Of a stretch of DNA of 64,000 nucleotides, positions 44,529-53,847 are shown one piece after another. Each line of letters opens with the position of its first letter. Within the stretch, counting starts at the first letter, position 1. This stretch comes from Pseudomonas sp. B21-040 (lineage in GTDB: Bacteria; Pseudomonadota; Gammaproteobacteria; Pseudomonadales; Pseudomonadaceae). The stretch lies in assembly GCF_024748695.1 (NCBI RefSeq), contig NZ_CP087176.1, positions 985,501 through 1,049,500 of the forward strand, given 5' to 3'. The translations under genes were made by a program, and so were the position numbers. The notes beneath the pieces are model-generated. The model saw only the letters and a list, made by a program, of their open reading frames with translations, did not search any database and was not told the DNA's origin.

Positions 44529-45476
44529 ATGAGTCGTCAATTGCATGCCCAGACCTACGTCTGGCTGCACGTGTTTTCCTGTGCCGCGCGGCACTTGTCG
44601 TTCACCCGTTGCGCCGAAGAACTGCACATCACGCCGGGGGCGGTCAGTCAGCAAATTCGGCAACTGGAAGAGCGCTTGGGTTTTCGCCTGTTTCATCGTC
44701 GCGCTCGCGGTGTGGAACTGAGCGCAGAAGGCCAGCGTCTGGCCATTACGGTCAACGAGGCGTACGGCAGCATCGATGCCGAATTACGCCGTCTGGACGC
44801 CGGAATGATCAGCGGCACTTTGCGGTTACGCTCGATTCCGTCATTCCTGAGTAAATGGCTGACCCCGCGCCTGCCACGTTTGCAGCAGCGCTTTCCGGAC
44901 ATTCAATTGCGCCTGGTGGCCGAGGACAGCAGCGTGCCGCTGCACGAGGGGGATTTCGATCTGGCCATCGACCTGAACGATGGCAGCTACCCCGGCCTGT
45001 TATCCACAGCCTTGCTCGACGAACAGATCTTTCCGGTCTGTGCCCCCAGCCTGTTGCGAGGGCGGCCACCGCTGCATGGCCCGGCGGACCTGATGCATTT
45101 CCCGTTGCTGCACGACATCACCGCCTGGCGCGGCAGTTACGAATACGCGGAATGGGAGTTCTACCTCAATGCCATCGGCTTCGAGGGCGCAGACGTGCGG
45201 CGCGGGCACACCTTCAATCGCAATCACCTGACCATCGAAGCCGCCATCGCCGGGATGGGCGTGGCGATTGCGCGGCGTACGCTGCTCAACGATGAGTTGG
45301 AGCGAGGGACATTGATCGTGCCGTTCGGGCTGACGGTGCCCAATCACAAGCGCTATATGCTGCTGTATGCGCCGGGCGCTTTGAGCCATCCGGGCGTGCG
45401 CGCGGTGCATGACTGGCTGGTGGAGGAGGCGGGAATATTTCGAAGTGTGCACCCGCTGGCGGAGCAGCAGATGTGA
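44529..45476 (+). CDS. LysR-family regulator, GcvA-like
   Basis: A 315-residue regulator. The HTH is at about 18-65 ([38 protein letters not shown]), followed by the linker and a substrate-binding domain ([21 protein letters not shown] ... [13 protein letters not shown]). The GcvA/AmpR/DsdC-like subgroup is indicated by SFLSKWL and the absence of a long C-terminus. Divergence from sdaA suggests it controls serine catabolism. A small hairpin plus T run follows. Confidence 0.92.
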   Translation: MSRQLHAQTYVWLHVFSCAARHLSFTRCAEELHITPGAVSQQIRQLEERLGFRLFHRRARGVELSAEGQRLAITVNEAYGSIDAELRRLDAGMISGTLRLRSIPSFLSKWLTPRLPRLQQRFPDIQLRLVAEDSSVPLHEGDFDLAIDLNDGSYPGLLSTALLDEQIFPVCAPSLLRGRPPLHGPADLMHFPLLHDITAWRGSYEYAEWEFYLNAIGFEGADVRRGHTFNRNHLTIEAAIAGMGVAIARRTLLNDELERGTLIVPFGLTVPNHKRYMLLYAPGALSHPGVRAVHDWLVEEAGIFRSVHPLAEQQM

Positions 45477-45530
45477 GTAATTGTGACAAAGAAGTGAAGC
45501 GACCCAACTCCCGACCTTAGCAGCGCTTTT

Positions 45531-45551
45531 AGCCGTTGTCCGGCTTTTTTT
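45531..45551 (+). terminator. Terminator after the LysR gene
   Basis: AGCCG-TTGTC-CGGCT followed by a T6-7 run, 54 bases beyond the stop codon. The stem is short. Confidence 0.65.
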
Positions 45552-45690
45552 GCGATTAGATATTTATCTTTTTTAAGGGGTTGAATTGTTCAGCGTACAG
45601 ACCGATTGTGTAGTTAAGAGGTCACGGTGATGACGCCCAAGGGCTTAGCTGACCGGCCTCTCGCGAGCTAGCTGAAATAAGGGAAGAACT

Positions 45691-46098
45691 ATGCAAATCC
45701 AAGTCAATAGCGATAACCATATTCAAGGCAGTAAACGACTGGAGGAGTGGGTACGTACGACCATTGAGAGCACGCTCGAACGATATGAAGAGGACCTGAC
45801 CCGCGTCGAGGTTCACCTGCGGGACGAAAACGGCGAGAAGCCCGGACCGCACGACATACGCTGCCAACTGGAAGCGAGGCCAAAAGGCCACCAACCGATT
45901 TCTGTCACCCATAAAGCCGCCAATCTGGAACTGGCGATCGACGGTGCAGCCGAAAAACTCGAACACGCGCTAGAGCACCTGTTCGGCAAACTGCGAGGCA
46001 AACCACGTGCCGTGGTGGTGCCGTTCGAGAGAAACGCAGCCGATGCGCTGCTGGAAGACGAATTTCTCGAGAACGAACAGGCAGCGCAAAACGGCTGA
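45691..46098 (+). CDS. Ribosome-associated HPF/RaiA (S30AE) family protein
   Basis: A 135-residue protein with the S30AE fold: MQIQVNSDNHIQGSKRLEEWV (strand-helix), then RVEVHLRDENGEKPGPHDIRCQLEARPKG and the second helix AIDGAAEKLEHALEHLFGKL. The family binds the 30S subunit in stationary phase or stress. The protein lacks the basic C-terminal dimerisation domain of long HPF and has an acidic tail, so it belongs to a short variant distinct from the rpoN-linked hpf copy. Ends at a strong terminator. Confidence 0.85.
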   Translation: MQIQVNSDNHIQGSKRLEEWVRTTIESTLERYEEDLTRVEVHLRDENGEKPGPHDIRCQLEARPKGHQPISVTHKAANLELAIDGAAEKLEHALEHLFGKLRGKPRAVVVPFERNAADALLEDEFLENEQAAQNG

Positions 46099-46124
46099 AG
46101 CCTGATTCACTTTTACCCTCCCCA

Positions 46125-46157
46125 AAAAACGGGCCTGCGATTGCAGGCCCGTTTTTG
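46125..46157 (+). terminator. Terminator after the HPF-like gene
   Basis: AAAACGGGCCTGC-GAT-TGCAGGCCCGTTTTT: an 11-12 bp stem followed by T5-G-T3, 26 bases after the stop. Confidence 0.92.
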
Positions 46158-46172
46158 TTTGAGCACTGATTT

Positions 46173-46300
46173 CTGATCGTTCCCACGCAGATACTGATCG
46201 TTCCCACGCTCTGCGTGGGAACGCCTCGATGGACGCTCTGCGTCCGCTGTTGGGACGAGGAGCGTCTCAAGCTGCATTCCCATGCAGGTGTGGGAACCAT
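46173..46300. repeat. Dispersed 'cgttcccacgctctgcgtgggaacg' repeat cluster
   Basis: CTGATCGTTCCCACGC occurs twice in direct orientation (46173-46188, 46194-46209), and the second copy forms the hairpin GTTCCCACGC-TCT-GCGTGGGAAC (46200-46222). Further related units (GGACGCTCTGCGTCC; CATTCCCATGCAGGTGTGGGAA) follow. This composite repeat is widespread in Pseudomonas and is sometimes miscalled as small genes. Confidence 0.8.
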
Positions 46301-46361
46301 CAGAAACAGGTTCATGCCTCCTCGGTAAAACGGGATCTGGCAATCGGATCTCTTTGCGTAT

Positions 46362-46380
46362 GAGAATATTTATCATTAAT
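46362..46380 (+). promoter_or_regulatory. Fur-box-like site upstream of the sigma factor gene
   Basis: GAGAATATTTATCATTAAT agrees with the 19-base Fur consensus GATAATGATAATCATTATC at 13 positions by my count. It lies 54 bases upstream of the ECF sigma start, where iron control is expected. Confidence 0.65.
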
Positions 46381-46434
46381 ATCTCGCCCTCGTTGGTGCC
46401 TCTATCGTCACCACGTTTGTGCAGAGCTGAGCCG

Positions 46435-46998
46435 ATGATCACCCTCCCACCCGAACCACACGACGAAGAACATCGCGGGGCGCGCGCGCATTTCCTGCAG
46501 GTGTTCCTTTCCCAGCGTTCGCAGATGGAAGCCTTGGTGAACCGGCGCGTGGGGTGTCGGGCGACGGCTGCGGACCTGGTGCAAGACTTGTTCCTGCGTT
46601 TCTGGCGGCGGCCGCTGGTACAAGTCGAAGAGCTCAGCACTTACTTGCTGCGCTGCGCCGGCAACATCGCCATTGACCATTTGCGCAGCGAAGGCACGCG
46701 GGTGCGGGTCAACGAAGGCTGGATACCGGAGGCGCCAGACAGCCACGGCAGCGAACCGCAAGCCGCGCTGGAAGCCGGTAATGATTTGCGTCACGTCGAA
46801 GCGGCGTTGCGGGCCTTGCCGGAGCGCACGCGGCAGATCTTTTTGCTCAACCGCATCCACGGTCGCAAATACGCCGAAATCGCCAAGGCCATGGGCTTGT
46901 CCCAAAGCGCCGTGGAAAAACATATGATGCGCGCCCTCGATGCCTGCAAGGCCAGCCTGCAGGAATCGCCCATGCGCACGCCAGGGAAAGCACCGTGA
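46435..46998 (+). CDS. ECF sigma factor, FecI-like
   Basis: A 187-residue sigma-70 family member of the iron-starvation ECF group. Region 2 is in ATAADLVQDLFLRFWRRP with the -10 recognition part LLRCAGNIAIDHLRSE; region 4 is ALRALPERTRQIFLLNRIHGRKYAEIAKAMGLSQSAVEKHMMRAL. It would drive the TonB receptor gene when the receptor senses its ferric siderophore. Its TGA overlaps the GTG start of the anti-sigma gene (GTGA). Confidence 0.95.
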   Translation: MITLPPEPHDEEHRGARAHFLQVFLSQRSQMEALVNRRVGCRATAADLVQDLFLRFWRRPLVQVEELSTYLLRCAGNIAIDHLRSEGTRVRVNEGWIPEAPDSHGSEPQAALEAGNDLRHVEAALRALPERTRQIFLLNRIHGRKYAEIAKAMGLSQSAVEKHMMRALDACKASLQESPMRTPGKAP

Positions 46999-47984
46999 AT
47001 CAGCCCGAACGCGTCACCCCGACGCCCGCTCAGGAGCAGGCCGCCTACACTTGGCTGAGCTTGTTGCATGACCAGCCCAGCAGTGGCGATCAACTTACGT
47101 TCAGTCACTGGCTGCAGGCTGATCCTGCCCACGCCGAGGCTTATGCACAGGCGCAAGTCGTGTGGGAATTGAGCGAAGCGCCGGCGCGAACCCTGGCCGA
47201 TGAAGATGCATTGGCCTTGCAGGGTTATCTCAATGCGATGAATCAATCGCCTCGCAACAGCGTGCGGCGCTGGTCGGGTGCGCTGGCCATGGCGGCGTGT
47301 CTGGTGCTGATGATCGGCGTAGGGGTCGGTTGGCAGCCGATGCGTTGGGTCGATGATCTGGGCGCCGATTATGTCTCGGCACCGGGCGAAATTCGCACCG
47401 TGACACTGGCCGATCAATCGCAAGTCACGCTGGATGCCGACAGCGCCATTGCCGTGGATTTCAGTCGCGGTGAACGGCGCGTCCAGCTGCGACGCGGCGC
47501 CGGATTTTTCAGCGTGACGCACACCGGCGACCCGTTTGTGGTCGATGCCGAACAGGGGCAGGCGCGAGTGCTGGGCACGCAGTTTGAAGTGCGCCTGCAA
47601 CCGCAGGGGGCGCAAGTCACGGTGTTGTCCGGACGGGTGGGCGTGACTGCGGACAAGCACGCGGAGCAGCAAATCCTCACCGCCGGCCAGCAAGTGGCCT
47701 ATGGCAACGGCGCAACGCAACAATCCCATGCGGTGGACAGCGAAGCGCAATTGGCCTGGCGCCAGGGTTGGCTCAATTACTACAAGGCGACGCTGGCCGA
47801 GGTGGTGCAGGATTTGCGGCGTTACTTCCCGGGGCGGATCGTGTTGCTCAATGATGAACTGGCGGCGCGGCGAATCAGTGGCAGCTTTCCGAGCAGGGAT
47901 CCGCAGGTCGTGTTGAGTTCGTTGCAAGGGGTGTTGGGGTTTGAGCAGCACAGCGTGTTGGGGCAGCTGATTATTTTGCGTTAA
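46995..47984 (+). CDS. Anti-sigma/signal-transducing regulator, FecR-like
   Basis: A 329-residue inner-membrane protein. The N-terminal cytoplasmic anti-sigma part has the FecR_N block AAYTWLSLLHDQPSSGDQLTFSHWLQADPAHAEAYAQ; one membrane helix lies at about 92-112 (WSGALAMAACLVLMIGVGVGW); the periplasmic part carries the FecR domain (EIRTVTLADQSQVTLDADSA...) and a C-terminal STN-like domain (LAEVVQDLRRYFPGRIVLLNDE) that contacts the receptor's signalling domain. The GTG start at 46995 overlaps the sigma stop codon. Signal is passed from the receptor to the FecI-like sigma. Confidence 0.95.
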   Translation: MNQPERVTPTPAQEQAAYTWLSLLHDQPSSGDQLTFSHWLQADPAHAEAYAQAQVVWELSEAPARTLADEDALALQGYLNAMNQSPRNSVRRWSGALAMAACLVLMIGVGVGWQPMRWVDDLGADYVSAPGEIRTVTLADQSQVTLDADSAIAVDFSRGERRVQLRRGAGFFSVTHTGDPFVVDAEQGQARVLGTQFEVRLQPQGAQVTVLSGRVGVTADKHAEQQILTAGQQVAYGNGATQQSHAVDSEAQLAWRQGWLNYYKATLAEVVQDLRRYFPGRIVLLNDELAARRISGSFPSRDPQVVLSSLQGVLGFEQHSVLGQLIILR

Positions 47985-47997
47985 AGCTGCTGGCCCC

Positions 47998-48080
47998 ATC
48001 GCGGGCAAGCCCGGCTCCCACACTTGACCGCATTCTCATGAAGGAACCCGATCCCTGTAGGAGCCGGGCTTGCCCGCGAT
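47998..48080. repeat. Paired REP palindrome
   Basis: ATCGCGGGCAAGCCCGGCTCCCA (47998-48020) and TAGGAGCCGGGCTTGCCCGCGAT (48058-48080) around a 37-base spacer, between the fecR-like and receptor genes. It may lower read-through so that the receptor depends on its own promoter. Confidence 0.88.
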
Positions 48081-48221
48081 GAGGACCGATCAGACACCGC
48101 ATCTTTCAGAACAAAAATTATTTTCAACATTTTGATGAGGTAAAACCAAGCCCCATCCGTGTAGTGACTGAAACTGCGAGTCATTCGCATCCGTTGCGGT
48201 TCTACACAGGTCTATCGAGCA

Positions 48222-50651
48222 ATGAAGTCCAGGGCAAAATCGGGTTGGGTCAAACAGTGGTTGGGTGCCTCGGCACTGAGTATGTCGGCGCTGGCGTTGC
48301 TGCCCTTGAGCATCGCCTCGGCCGCTGACACGGGCAGCACGCAACAGCGGGCGCCGTTCAACTTCGCCATTGCCGCCAAACCGCTGCCCCAGGCCCTGAG
48401 CGACTTCAGCCGGGTGACCGGCATCAGTGTGGTCTACACCGATGAAGCGCCCTACGGCGTCACCGCCCCGGCGATCAACGGCCCGTTGAGCGCCGAACAA
48501 GCCCTGCAGCGTTTGCTCAGCGGTTCGGGACTGATCTTCCGCCGTACCGACCCCAACACCCTGATCCTTGAGCCGGTGCCGACGGCGGGCACCCTGAACC
48601 TGGGCGCCACCACCATCACCTCGGTGGCCGATCAATCCATGAGTTATCAGCCGCCGCCCACCAGTTCGGTGATGCGTTCTTCGGCCTTGCTCCAGGAAGT
48701 CCCGCAGACCGTCAATGTGGTCCCGGCCCAAGTCATTCGCGATCAGGTGCCGCGCAATCTGGATGACGCGCTGGCCAACGTCAGCGGCATCACCCAGGGC
48801 AACACACTGGCGAGCACCCAGGACTCGGTGATGACGCGTGGTTTCGGTGACAACCGCAACGGCTCGATCATGCGCGACGGCATGCCGATCGTGCAGGGGC
48901 GTGGCCTGAGTGAGAGTGTCGAACGCGTCGAAGTGCTCAAGGGGCCGGCGTCCTTGCTGTACGGCATCCAGGACCCGGGCGGCGTGGTCAACATGGTCAG
49001 CAAGAAGCCGGAACTGGAACAGTACAACGCCCTGACTCTGCGCGGTTCGACCTACGACGATGGCAAGAACGGCAGCGGTGGCACCCTCGACAGCACCGGC
49101 GCACTGGGCACATCGGGCCTCGCTTATCGCATGGTGCTGGACCATGAAGACGAAGATTACTGGCGCAATTTCGGCACCCACCGCGAGTCGATGATCGCGC
49201 CGTCGCTGGCCTGGTTCGGCGAAAGCACCACGCTGTTGTTCTCCTATGAACACCGTGAGTTTCTGACCCCGTTTGACCGTGGCACAGTCATCGATCCGAA
49301 CACCAATCATCCGTTGGACATCTCGCGCAACCTGCGCCTCGACGAGCCGTTCAACAACATGGAAGGCCGTTCGGACCTGTACCACTTCGAGGCCGATCAC
49401 GAGCTCAACGACAACTGGAAAGCTCACTTCGGCTACAGCTGGAACCGTGAAACCTACGACGCCAGCCAGGTGCGCGTGACCGCCATCGACACCGACAAAG
49501 GCACGTTGACCCGCAGCATGGACGGCACGCAAAACGCCATCAGCACCGACCGCTTCACCACCGTCGGCCTCGAAGGCAATGTCGAATGGTCCGGGATGAA
49601 ACACGACCTGGTGTTCGGCCTCGATGACGAGTACCGCAAGATTTACCGCGAAGACCTGATCCGCCAGAAAAGCCGGAGCATCTTCAGCTACGTCGACCCG
49701 ATCTACGGCCTTGAAGTGCCGGGCACCACCGTCAGTGCGGCCGACAGTAATCAAACCGATGAATTGCGCAGCAACTCGATCTTCCTTCAGGACTCGATCC
49801 ACCTCACCGACCAATGGATTTTCGTCGCGGGCGGGCGCTTCCAGGAATACGACCAGTACGCCGGCAAAGGTGTGCCGTTCAAGGCCAACACGGACAACAA
49901 CGGCCAGAAATGGGTGCCGCGTGCGGGCCTGGTGTACCGCTACACCGACGAACTGTCGTTCTACGGCAGCTACACCGAATCGTTCAAACCCAACTCCACC
50001 ATCGCGCCGTTGAGCGGCAGCAGCACCGTGCTCGACGGCAGCATTGCGCCGGAAGAAGCCAAGTCCTGGGAGGTTGGGGCCAAGCTCGACATGCCGGGCC
50101 GCATCACGGCGGATATCGCGCTGTTCGACATCAAGAAACGCAACGTACTGGTGGCCAACGCCGAAGGCCCGGTGACGATTTACAGTGCTGCCGGCGAAGT
50201 GCGTTCCCGTGGCCTGGAAGTGGATCTGACCGGCCAGCTCACGGACCGTTGGAGCATGATCGGCAGCTATGCCTACATCGATGCTGAAGTCACCGAAGAC
50301 CCGGATTACAAAGGCAAGCAACTGCAGAACGTCGCCAAGAATAGCGGCTCGCTGTCGGCGGTCTATGACTTCGGCACCATCGTCGGTGGCGATCAGTTGC
50401 GCGTCGGCGCGGGTGCGCGATATGTCGGCGAGCGGGCGGGTAACGCCGTCAACGACTTCGACCTGCCGGCCTACACCGTGGCCGATGCATTCGCCACGTA
50501 CGACACCAAGGTCGAAGGGCAGAAGGTCAAGTTCCAGCTCAACGTGAAGAACATGTTCGACCGCACCTACTACACCTCGGCGGCGAGCCGGTTCTTTGTG
50601 TCGATGGGCGATTCGCGGCAGGTGTTGTTTTCCAGCACTTTGGAGTTCTGA
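48222..50651 (+). CDS. TonB-dependent siderophore receptor with signalling domain
   Basis: An 809-residue outer-membrane transducer. The signal peptide (about 1-35; ALLPLSIASAA) is followed by the STN signalling domain at about 45-118 (FNFAIAAKPLPQALSDFSRVTGISVVY, then PLSAEQALQRLLSGSGL), then plug (EVPQTVNVVPAQVIRDQVPRNLDDALANVSGI...) and a 22-strand-type barrel ending LFSSTLEF with terminal Phe. The plug carries RVEVLKGPASLLYGIQDPGGVVNMVSKKP. It resembles hydroxamate (ferrichrome/ferrioxamine) transducers, but the ligand cannot be set from sequence alone. It works with the upstream FecI/FecR pair. Confidence 0.95.
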   Translation: MKSRAKSGWVKQWLGASALSMSALALLPLSIASAADTGSTQQRAPFNFAIAAKPLPQALSDFSRVTGISVVYTDEAPYGVTAPAINGPLSAEQALQRLLSGSGLIFRRTDPNTLILEPVPTAGTLNLGATTITSVADQSMSYQPPPTSSVMRSSALLQEVPQTVNVVPAQVIRDQVPRNLDDALANVSGITQGNTLASTQDSVMTRGFGDNRNGSIMRDGMPIVQGRGLSESVERVEVLKGPASLLYGIQDPGGVVNMVSKKPELEQYNALTLRGSTYDDGKNGSGGTLDSTGALGTSGLAYRMVLDHEDEDYWRNFGTHRESMIAPSLAWFGESTTLLFSYEHREFLTPFDRGTVIDPNTNHPLDISRNLRLDEPFNNMEGRSDLYHFEADHELNDNWKAHFGYSWNRETYDASQVRVTAIDTDKGTLTRSMDGTQNAISTDRFTTVGLEGNVEWSGMKHDLVFGLDDEYRKIYREDLIRQKSRSIFSYVDPIYGLEVPGTTVSAADSNQTDELRSNSIFLQDSIHLTDQWIFVAGGRFQEYDQYAGKGVPFKANTDNNGQKWVPRAGLVYRYTDELSFYGSYTESFKPNSTIAPLSGSSTVLDGSIAPEEAKSWEVGAKLDMPGRITADIALFDIKKRNVLVANAEGPVTIYSAAGEVRSRGLEVDLTGQLTDRWSMIGSYAYIDAEVTEDPDYKGKQLQNVAKNSGSLSAVYDFGTIVGGDQLRVGAGARYVGERAGNAVNDFDLPAYTVADAFATYDTKVEGQKVKFQLNVKNMFDRTYYTSAASRFFVSMGDSRQVLFSSTLEF

Positions 50652-50671
50652 CCGAGACCGCGTCATCGTTC

Positions 50672-50763
50672 ATCGCGGGCAAGCCCGGCTCCCACAGGAA
50701 TAGTGTCGTTCACAGGAGTGCGCTTCGACACCTATTCCTGTAGGAGCCGGGCTTGCCCGCGAT
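50672..50763. repeat. Paired REP palindrome with long arms
   Basis: ATCGCGGGCAAGCCCGGCTCCCACAGG... (50672-50708) and its near-complement (50726-50763) share about 37 bases of arm with few mismatches and an 17-base loop. Located between the convergent receptor and AraC genes. Confidence 0.88.
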
Positions 50764-50795
50764 GGCGTCCTGAGAGGCAGCGACTGTCATGGGCC

Positions 50796-51671
50796 TTAGC
50801 GCAAAAACGCCTGGCGATAGTCGCCAGGTGTCCCACCCAATGCCTGCCGAAACCGATTGGTGAAATGACTGGCGCTGGCAAACCCGCAGGCCAATGCAAT
50901 CTCCCCCAACGGCTGCGACGTCGAGCGCAGCAACTCCCTTGCCCGGCTCAGTCTTCGCGCCAACACATATTGATGCGGCGGCAAGCCGAAGCTTTCCCTG
51001 AACATCCGCGCAAAGTGGTATTCCGATAACGCGCACAGCGCGGCCAATTGCCCAAGGCTGATGGCCTCCGCCAACTGGTTGTCGATGAACTCCACCAACT
51101 GCCGCCGCTGATGCGCGGCCAGTCCACCCTTGAGCCGCAAGCCCTCACGCATTCCAACCTGCCCGAGCAACACGTGGCTGAGCATTTCGTGGGCCAGGCT
51201 GCTGGTCAGCACGCGTTCGCCGGGTTCGTTCCAGTTAAGGGTGAGCATCTGCCGAAAGCGTCGGGCTTGCGCCGGATCGTCGAGAAAAGTGCCTTCGCGC
51301 AATTGCAGTTCGCGCGGTTCACGGTCCAGCAGCGTGACGCAGCCGAGGGCGAATTGTTCGGGGCTGAAATACACGTGGGCCAGGCGAATGTCGCCGTTGA
51401 TCACCCAACCGGATTGATGCTCGGCGGGCAGAATGCACAACTTGTCGGGGCCGCCCTTGGTGCCGGGTTGGTCGCGGCGAAACGTGCCGGTGCCGCCGGC
51501 GATGTAGCACGACAACGTGTGATGACTCGGCGCTTCGTAATCCTGCGCGTCGTGATGGTTGCTCCACAAGGCTGCAGCCATGCCGTCACCGAGCTCGGCG
51601 CTGTGCTCAAGGCGAGCATTGGGCGAGCGGTTGAGGGCTTGAAAGACTTGCAGTGTTTCCAGTGCGGGCAT
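50796..51671 (-). CDS. AraC-family transcriptional regulator
   Basis: A 291-residue regulator. The N-terminal ~180 residues form a cupin-like sensing domain (SCYIAGGTGTFRRDQPG ... LAHVYFSPEQFAL). The C-terminal double HTH covers about 190-288 (LVEFIDNQLAEAISLGQLAALCALSEYHFARMFRESFGLPPHQYV and LGEIALACGFASASHFTNRFRQALGGTP). It is divergent from the EamA transporter gene (138 bp between starts), which is its likely target. Confidence 0.93.
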   Translation of the reverse strand: MPALETLQVFQALNRSPNARLEHSAELGDGMAAALWSNHHDAQDYEAPSHHTLSCYIAGGTGTFRRDQPGTKGGPDKLCILPAEHQSGWVINGDIRLAHVYFSPEQFALGCVTLLDREPRELQLREGTFLDDPAQARRFRQMLTLNWNEPGERVLTSSLAHEMLSHVLLGQVGMREGLRLKGGLAAHQRRQLVEFIDNQLAEAISLGQLAALCALSEYHFARMFRESFGLPPHQYVLARRLSRARELLRSTSQPLGEIALACGFASASHFTNRFRQALGGTPGDYRQAFLR

Positions 51672-51809
51672 GATCGGTTCTCTCCAACGCCTTGCATCCT
51701 ACTCCGTAGACGTTGGCCTGCCAGCCTCTGCGCCGACAAAAGCGCAAGTTTATGCAAGTGCGGGGCGAGCGGGCGCGGGACACTGAACCTCTATTGAGGA
51801 GTGTTTGCC

Positions 51810-52712
51810 ATGAACCTGTCGTTGTACTTGCTGACCGTGCTGATCTGGGGCACCACCTGGATTGCCTTGAAATGGCAACTGGGCGTGGTGGCGATTCCGG
51901 TGTCGATCGTCTATCGTTTCGGCCTCGCGGCGCTGGTGCTGTTCGCGATGTTGCTGCTGAGTCGGCGTCTGCAAGTGATGAACCGGCGTGGGCATTTGAT
52001 CTGTCTGGCGCAGGGGCTGTGCCTGTTCTGCGTCAACTTCATGTGCTTCCTGACGGCCAGCCAGTGGATTCCCAGTGGTTTGGTTGCCGTGGTGTTTTCC
52101 ACCGCCACCCTGTGGAATGCGCTGAATGCGCGGGTGTTTTTCGGTCAAAAAATCGCTCGCAATGTGTTGATGGGCGGGGCACTGGGGTTGTTCGGGCTTG
52201 GCCTGTTGTTCTGGCCGGAACTGGCCGGGCATACCGCCAGCCCGGAAACGCTGCTCGGCCTGGGCCTGGCCTTGCTCGGGACCTTGTGCTTCTCGGCTGG
52301 CAACATGCTGTCGAGTTTGCAGCAGAAGGCCGGATTGAAACCGCTGACGACCAACGCCTGGGGTATGGCCTACGGCGCGGCGATGTTGTCGGTGTGGTGC
52401 CTGGTCAAAGGCATTCCGTTCGACATGGAATGGAACGCGCGCTACATCGGTTCGCTGCTGTACCTGGTGATCCCGGGTTCGGTGATCGGTTTCACCGCTT
52501 ACCTGACGCTGGTCGGGCGCATGGGCCCGGAGCGCGCGGCGTATTGCACCGTGTTGTTTCCGGTGGTGGCGCTGAATGTGTCGGCGTTTGCCGAAGGCTA
52601 CCAATGGACCGCGCCGGCGCTGGTGGGGTTGGTGCTGGTGATGCTGGGCAACGTGCTGGTATTTCGTAAACCCAAGGCACCGATGCTGGGGGGAAGTGGA
52701 AAACTGGCTTGA
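51810..52712 (+). CDS. EamA/DMT-family transporter
   Basis: A 300-residue inner-membrane permease with ten hydrophobic segments in two EamA halves (first half begins LSLYLLTVLIWGTTWIALKWQ; second half LLGLGLALLGTLCFSAGNMLSS). The family mostly exports small metabolites or amino acids; the substrate is unknown. ATG 51810 with GAGGA nine bases upstream is chosen over GTG 51801. A terminator follows and separates it from the convergent dehydrogenase gene. Confidence 0.92.
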   Translation: MNLSLYLLTVLIWGTTWIALKWQLGVVAIPVSIVYRFGLAALVLFAMLLLSRRLQVMNRRGHLICLAQGLCLFCVNFMCFLTASQWIPSGLVAVVFSTATLWNALNARVFFGQKIARNVLMGGALGLFGLGLLFWPELAGHTASPETLLGLGLALLGTLCFSAGNMLSSLQQKAGLKPLTTNAWGMAYGAAMLSVWCLVKGIPFDMEWNARYIGSLLYLVIPGSVIGFTAYLTLVGRMGPERAAYCTVLFPVVALNVSAFAEGYQWTAPALVGLVLVMLGNVLVFRKPKAPMLGGSGKLA

Positions 52713-52716
52713 TCGT

Positions 52717-52750
52717 ACGGGCAGACGTTTGGACACGTCTGCCCGTTTTT
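52717..52750 (+). terminator. Rho-independent terminator after the EamA gene
   Basis: ACGGGCAGACGT-TTGGAC-ACGTCTGCCCGT followed by TTTT: a 12-bp stem just past the transporter stop. Confidence 0.9.
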
Positions 52751-52752
52751 CG

Positions 52753-53727
52753 TCAGCCTTTCCAGACTTGCGGGTTGACCAGGTCTTGCGGCCGCTCGCC
52801 CAACAGCGCGCTGCGCAGGTTGGCCAGGGCGCGGTTGGCCATGGCTTCACGGGTTTCGTGGGTGGCCGAGCCGATGTGCGGCAATGTCACGGCGTTTTTC
52901 AGTTGGAACAACGGCGACTCGGCCAGCGGTTCTTTTTCGTAGACGTCCAGACCGGCGCCGCGAATGCGGTTGTTTTGCAGCGCTTCGATCAGGGCTGGTT
53001 CGTCCACGACCGGGCCGCGTGAGATGTTCACCAGGATGGCGCCGGGTTTCATCAGTGCCAGTTCGCGGTGGCTGATCAGGTGTTTGGTCTTTTCGCTGAG
53101 TGGCACCACCAGGCAAACGAAATCGGCTTCGGCCAGCAGTTGATCCAGCGTGCGGAACTGGGCGCCGAGTTGTTGTTCCAGGTCTGTCTTGCGGCTGTTG
53201 CCGCTGTAGAGAATCGGCATGTTGAACCCCAGGCGACCGCGACGGGCAATGGCCGCGCCGATGTTGCCCATGCCGACGATGCCTAGGGTTTTGCCGTGCA
53301 CGTCGGTGCCGAACAGTGGTGCGCCGACGGTGGCTTGCCATTGGCCGGCCTTGGTCCAGGCGTCCAGTTCGGCGACGCGGCGGGCGCTGCTCATGAGCAG
53401 GGTGAAGGCGAGGTCGGCGGTGCTTTCGGTGAGGACGTCGGGGGTGTTGGTGAGCATGATCCCGCGTTCGTTGAAGTAGGCGAGGTCGTAGTTGTCGTAG
53501 CCGACTGAGACGCTGGAGACGACTTGGAGTTTGGCGGCGGTTTCGAGTTGTGCGCGACCGAGTTTGCGGCCGACGCCGATCAGGCCGTGGGCGTGGGGCA
53601 GGGCTTCGTTGAATTGGGCGTTGATGTCGCCGTTTTTCGGGTTTGGCACGATGACTTCGAAGTCTTGCTTGAGGTGTTCGACCATTTCGGGGGTGATGCG
53701 GCTGAAGGCGAGGACGGTCTTTTTCAT
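52753..53727 (-). CDS. D-isomer-specific 2-hydroxyacid dehydrogenase (glyoxylate/hydroxypyruvate/2-ketogluconate reductase, GhrB-like)
   Basis: A 324-residue NAD(P)-dependent reductase. The cofactor motif GMGNIGAAIARRG follows the catalytic-domain crossover; the following GNSRKT basic stretch suggests NADPH. The catalytic triad is visible as Arg in NISRGPVVDE, Glu in GLDVYEKEPL and His in LPHIGSATHETR. Size and blocks (SVSVGYDNYDL, TPDVLTESTADLAFTLL) match GhrB. Convergent with the EamA transporter gene. Confidence 0.93.
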   Translation of the reverse strand: MKKTVLAFSRITPEMVEHLKQDFEVIVPNPKNGDINAQFNEALPHAHGLIGVGRKLGRAQLETAAKLQVVSSVSVGYDNYDLAYFNERGIMLTNTPDVLTESTADLAFTLLMSSARRVAELDAWTKAGQWQATVGAPLFGTDVHGKTLGIVGMGNIGAAIARRGRLGFNMPILYSGNSRKTDLEQQLGAQFRTLDQLLAEADFVCLVVPLSEKTKHLISHRELALMKPGAILVNISRGPVVDEPALIEALQNNRIRGAGLDVYEKEPLAESPLFQLKNAVTLPHIGSATHETREAMANRALANLRSALLGERPQDLVNPQVWKG

Positions 53728-53847
53728 GGGAGGTGGGCTCGTCGGGCTTGGCTTGATTTGGCTTGGAGAATGCCAAGCACGCTAACATTCTTTTTCGTAG
53801 TTGTGAGCTTTTGAACTTGGCGGCCTTTGGGCCGACCATGTTCTTGT

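Noticed and set aside
46113..46640. A minus-strand frame crossing the repeat cluster and the start of the sigma gene
   Set aside because: Composed of the TTCCCACGC repeat and antisense sigma sequence; this repeat is a known source of false small genes.
48100..48160. Possible second Fur box before the TonB receptor
   Set aside because: The A/T-rich stretch (AAAAATTATTTTCAACATT) matches the 19-base consensus too poorly to call.
48090..50666. An 858-codon minus-strand frame across the TonB receptor
   Set aside because: Exact shadow of the receptor gene; no family resemblance, Val/His/Asp-rich composition typical of antisense frames.
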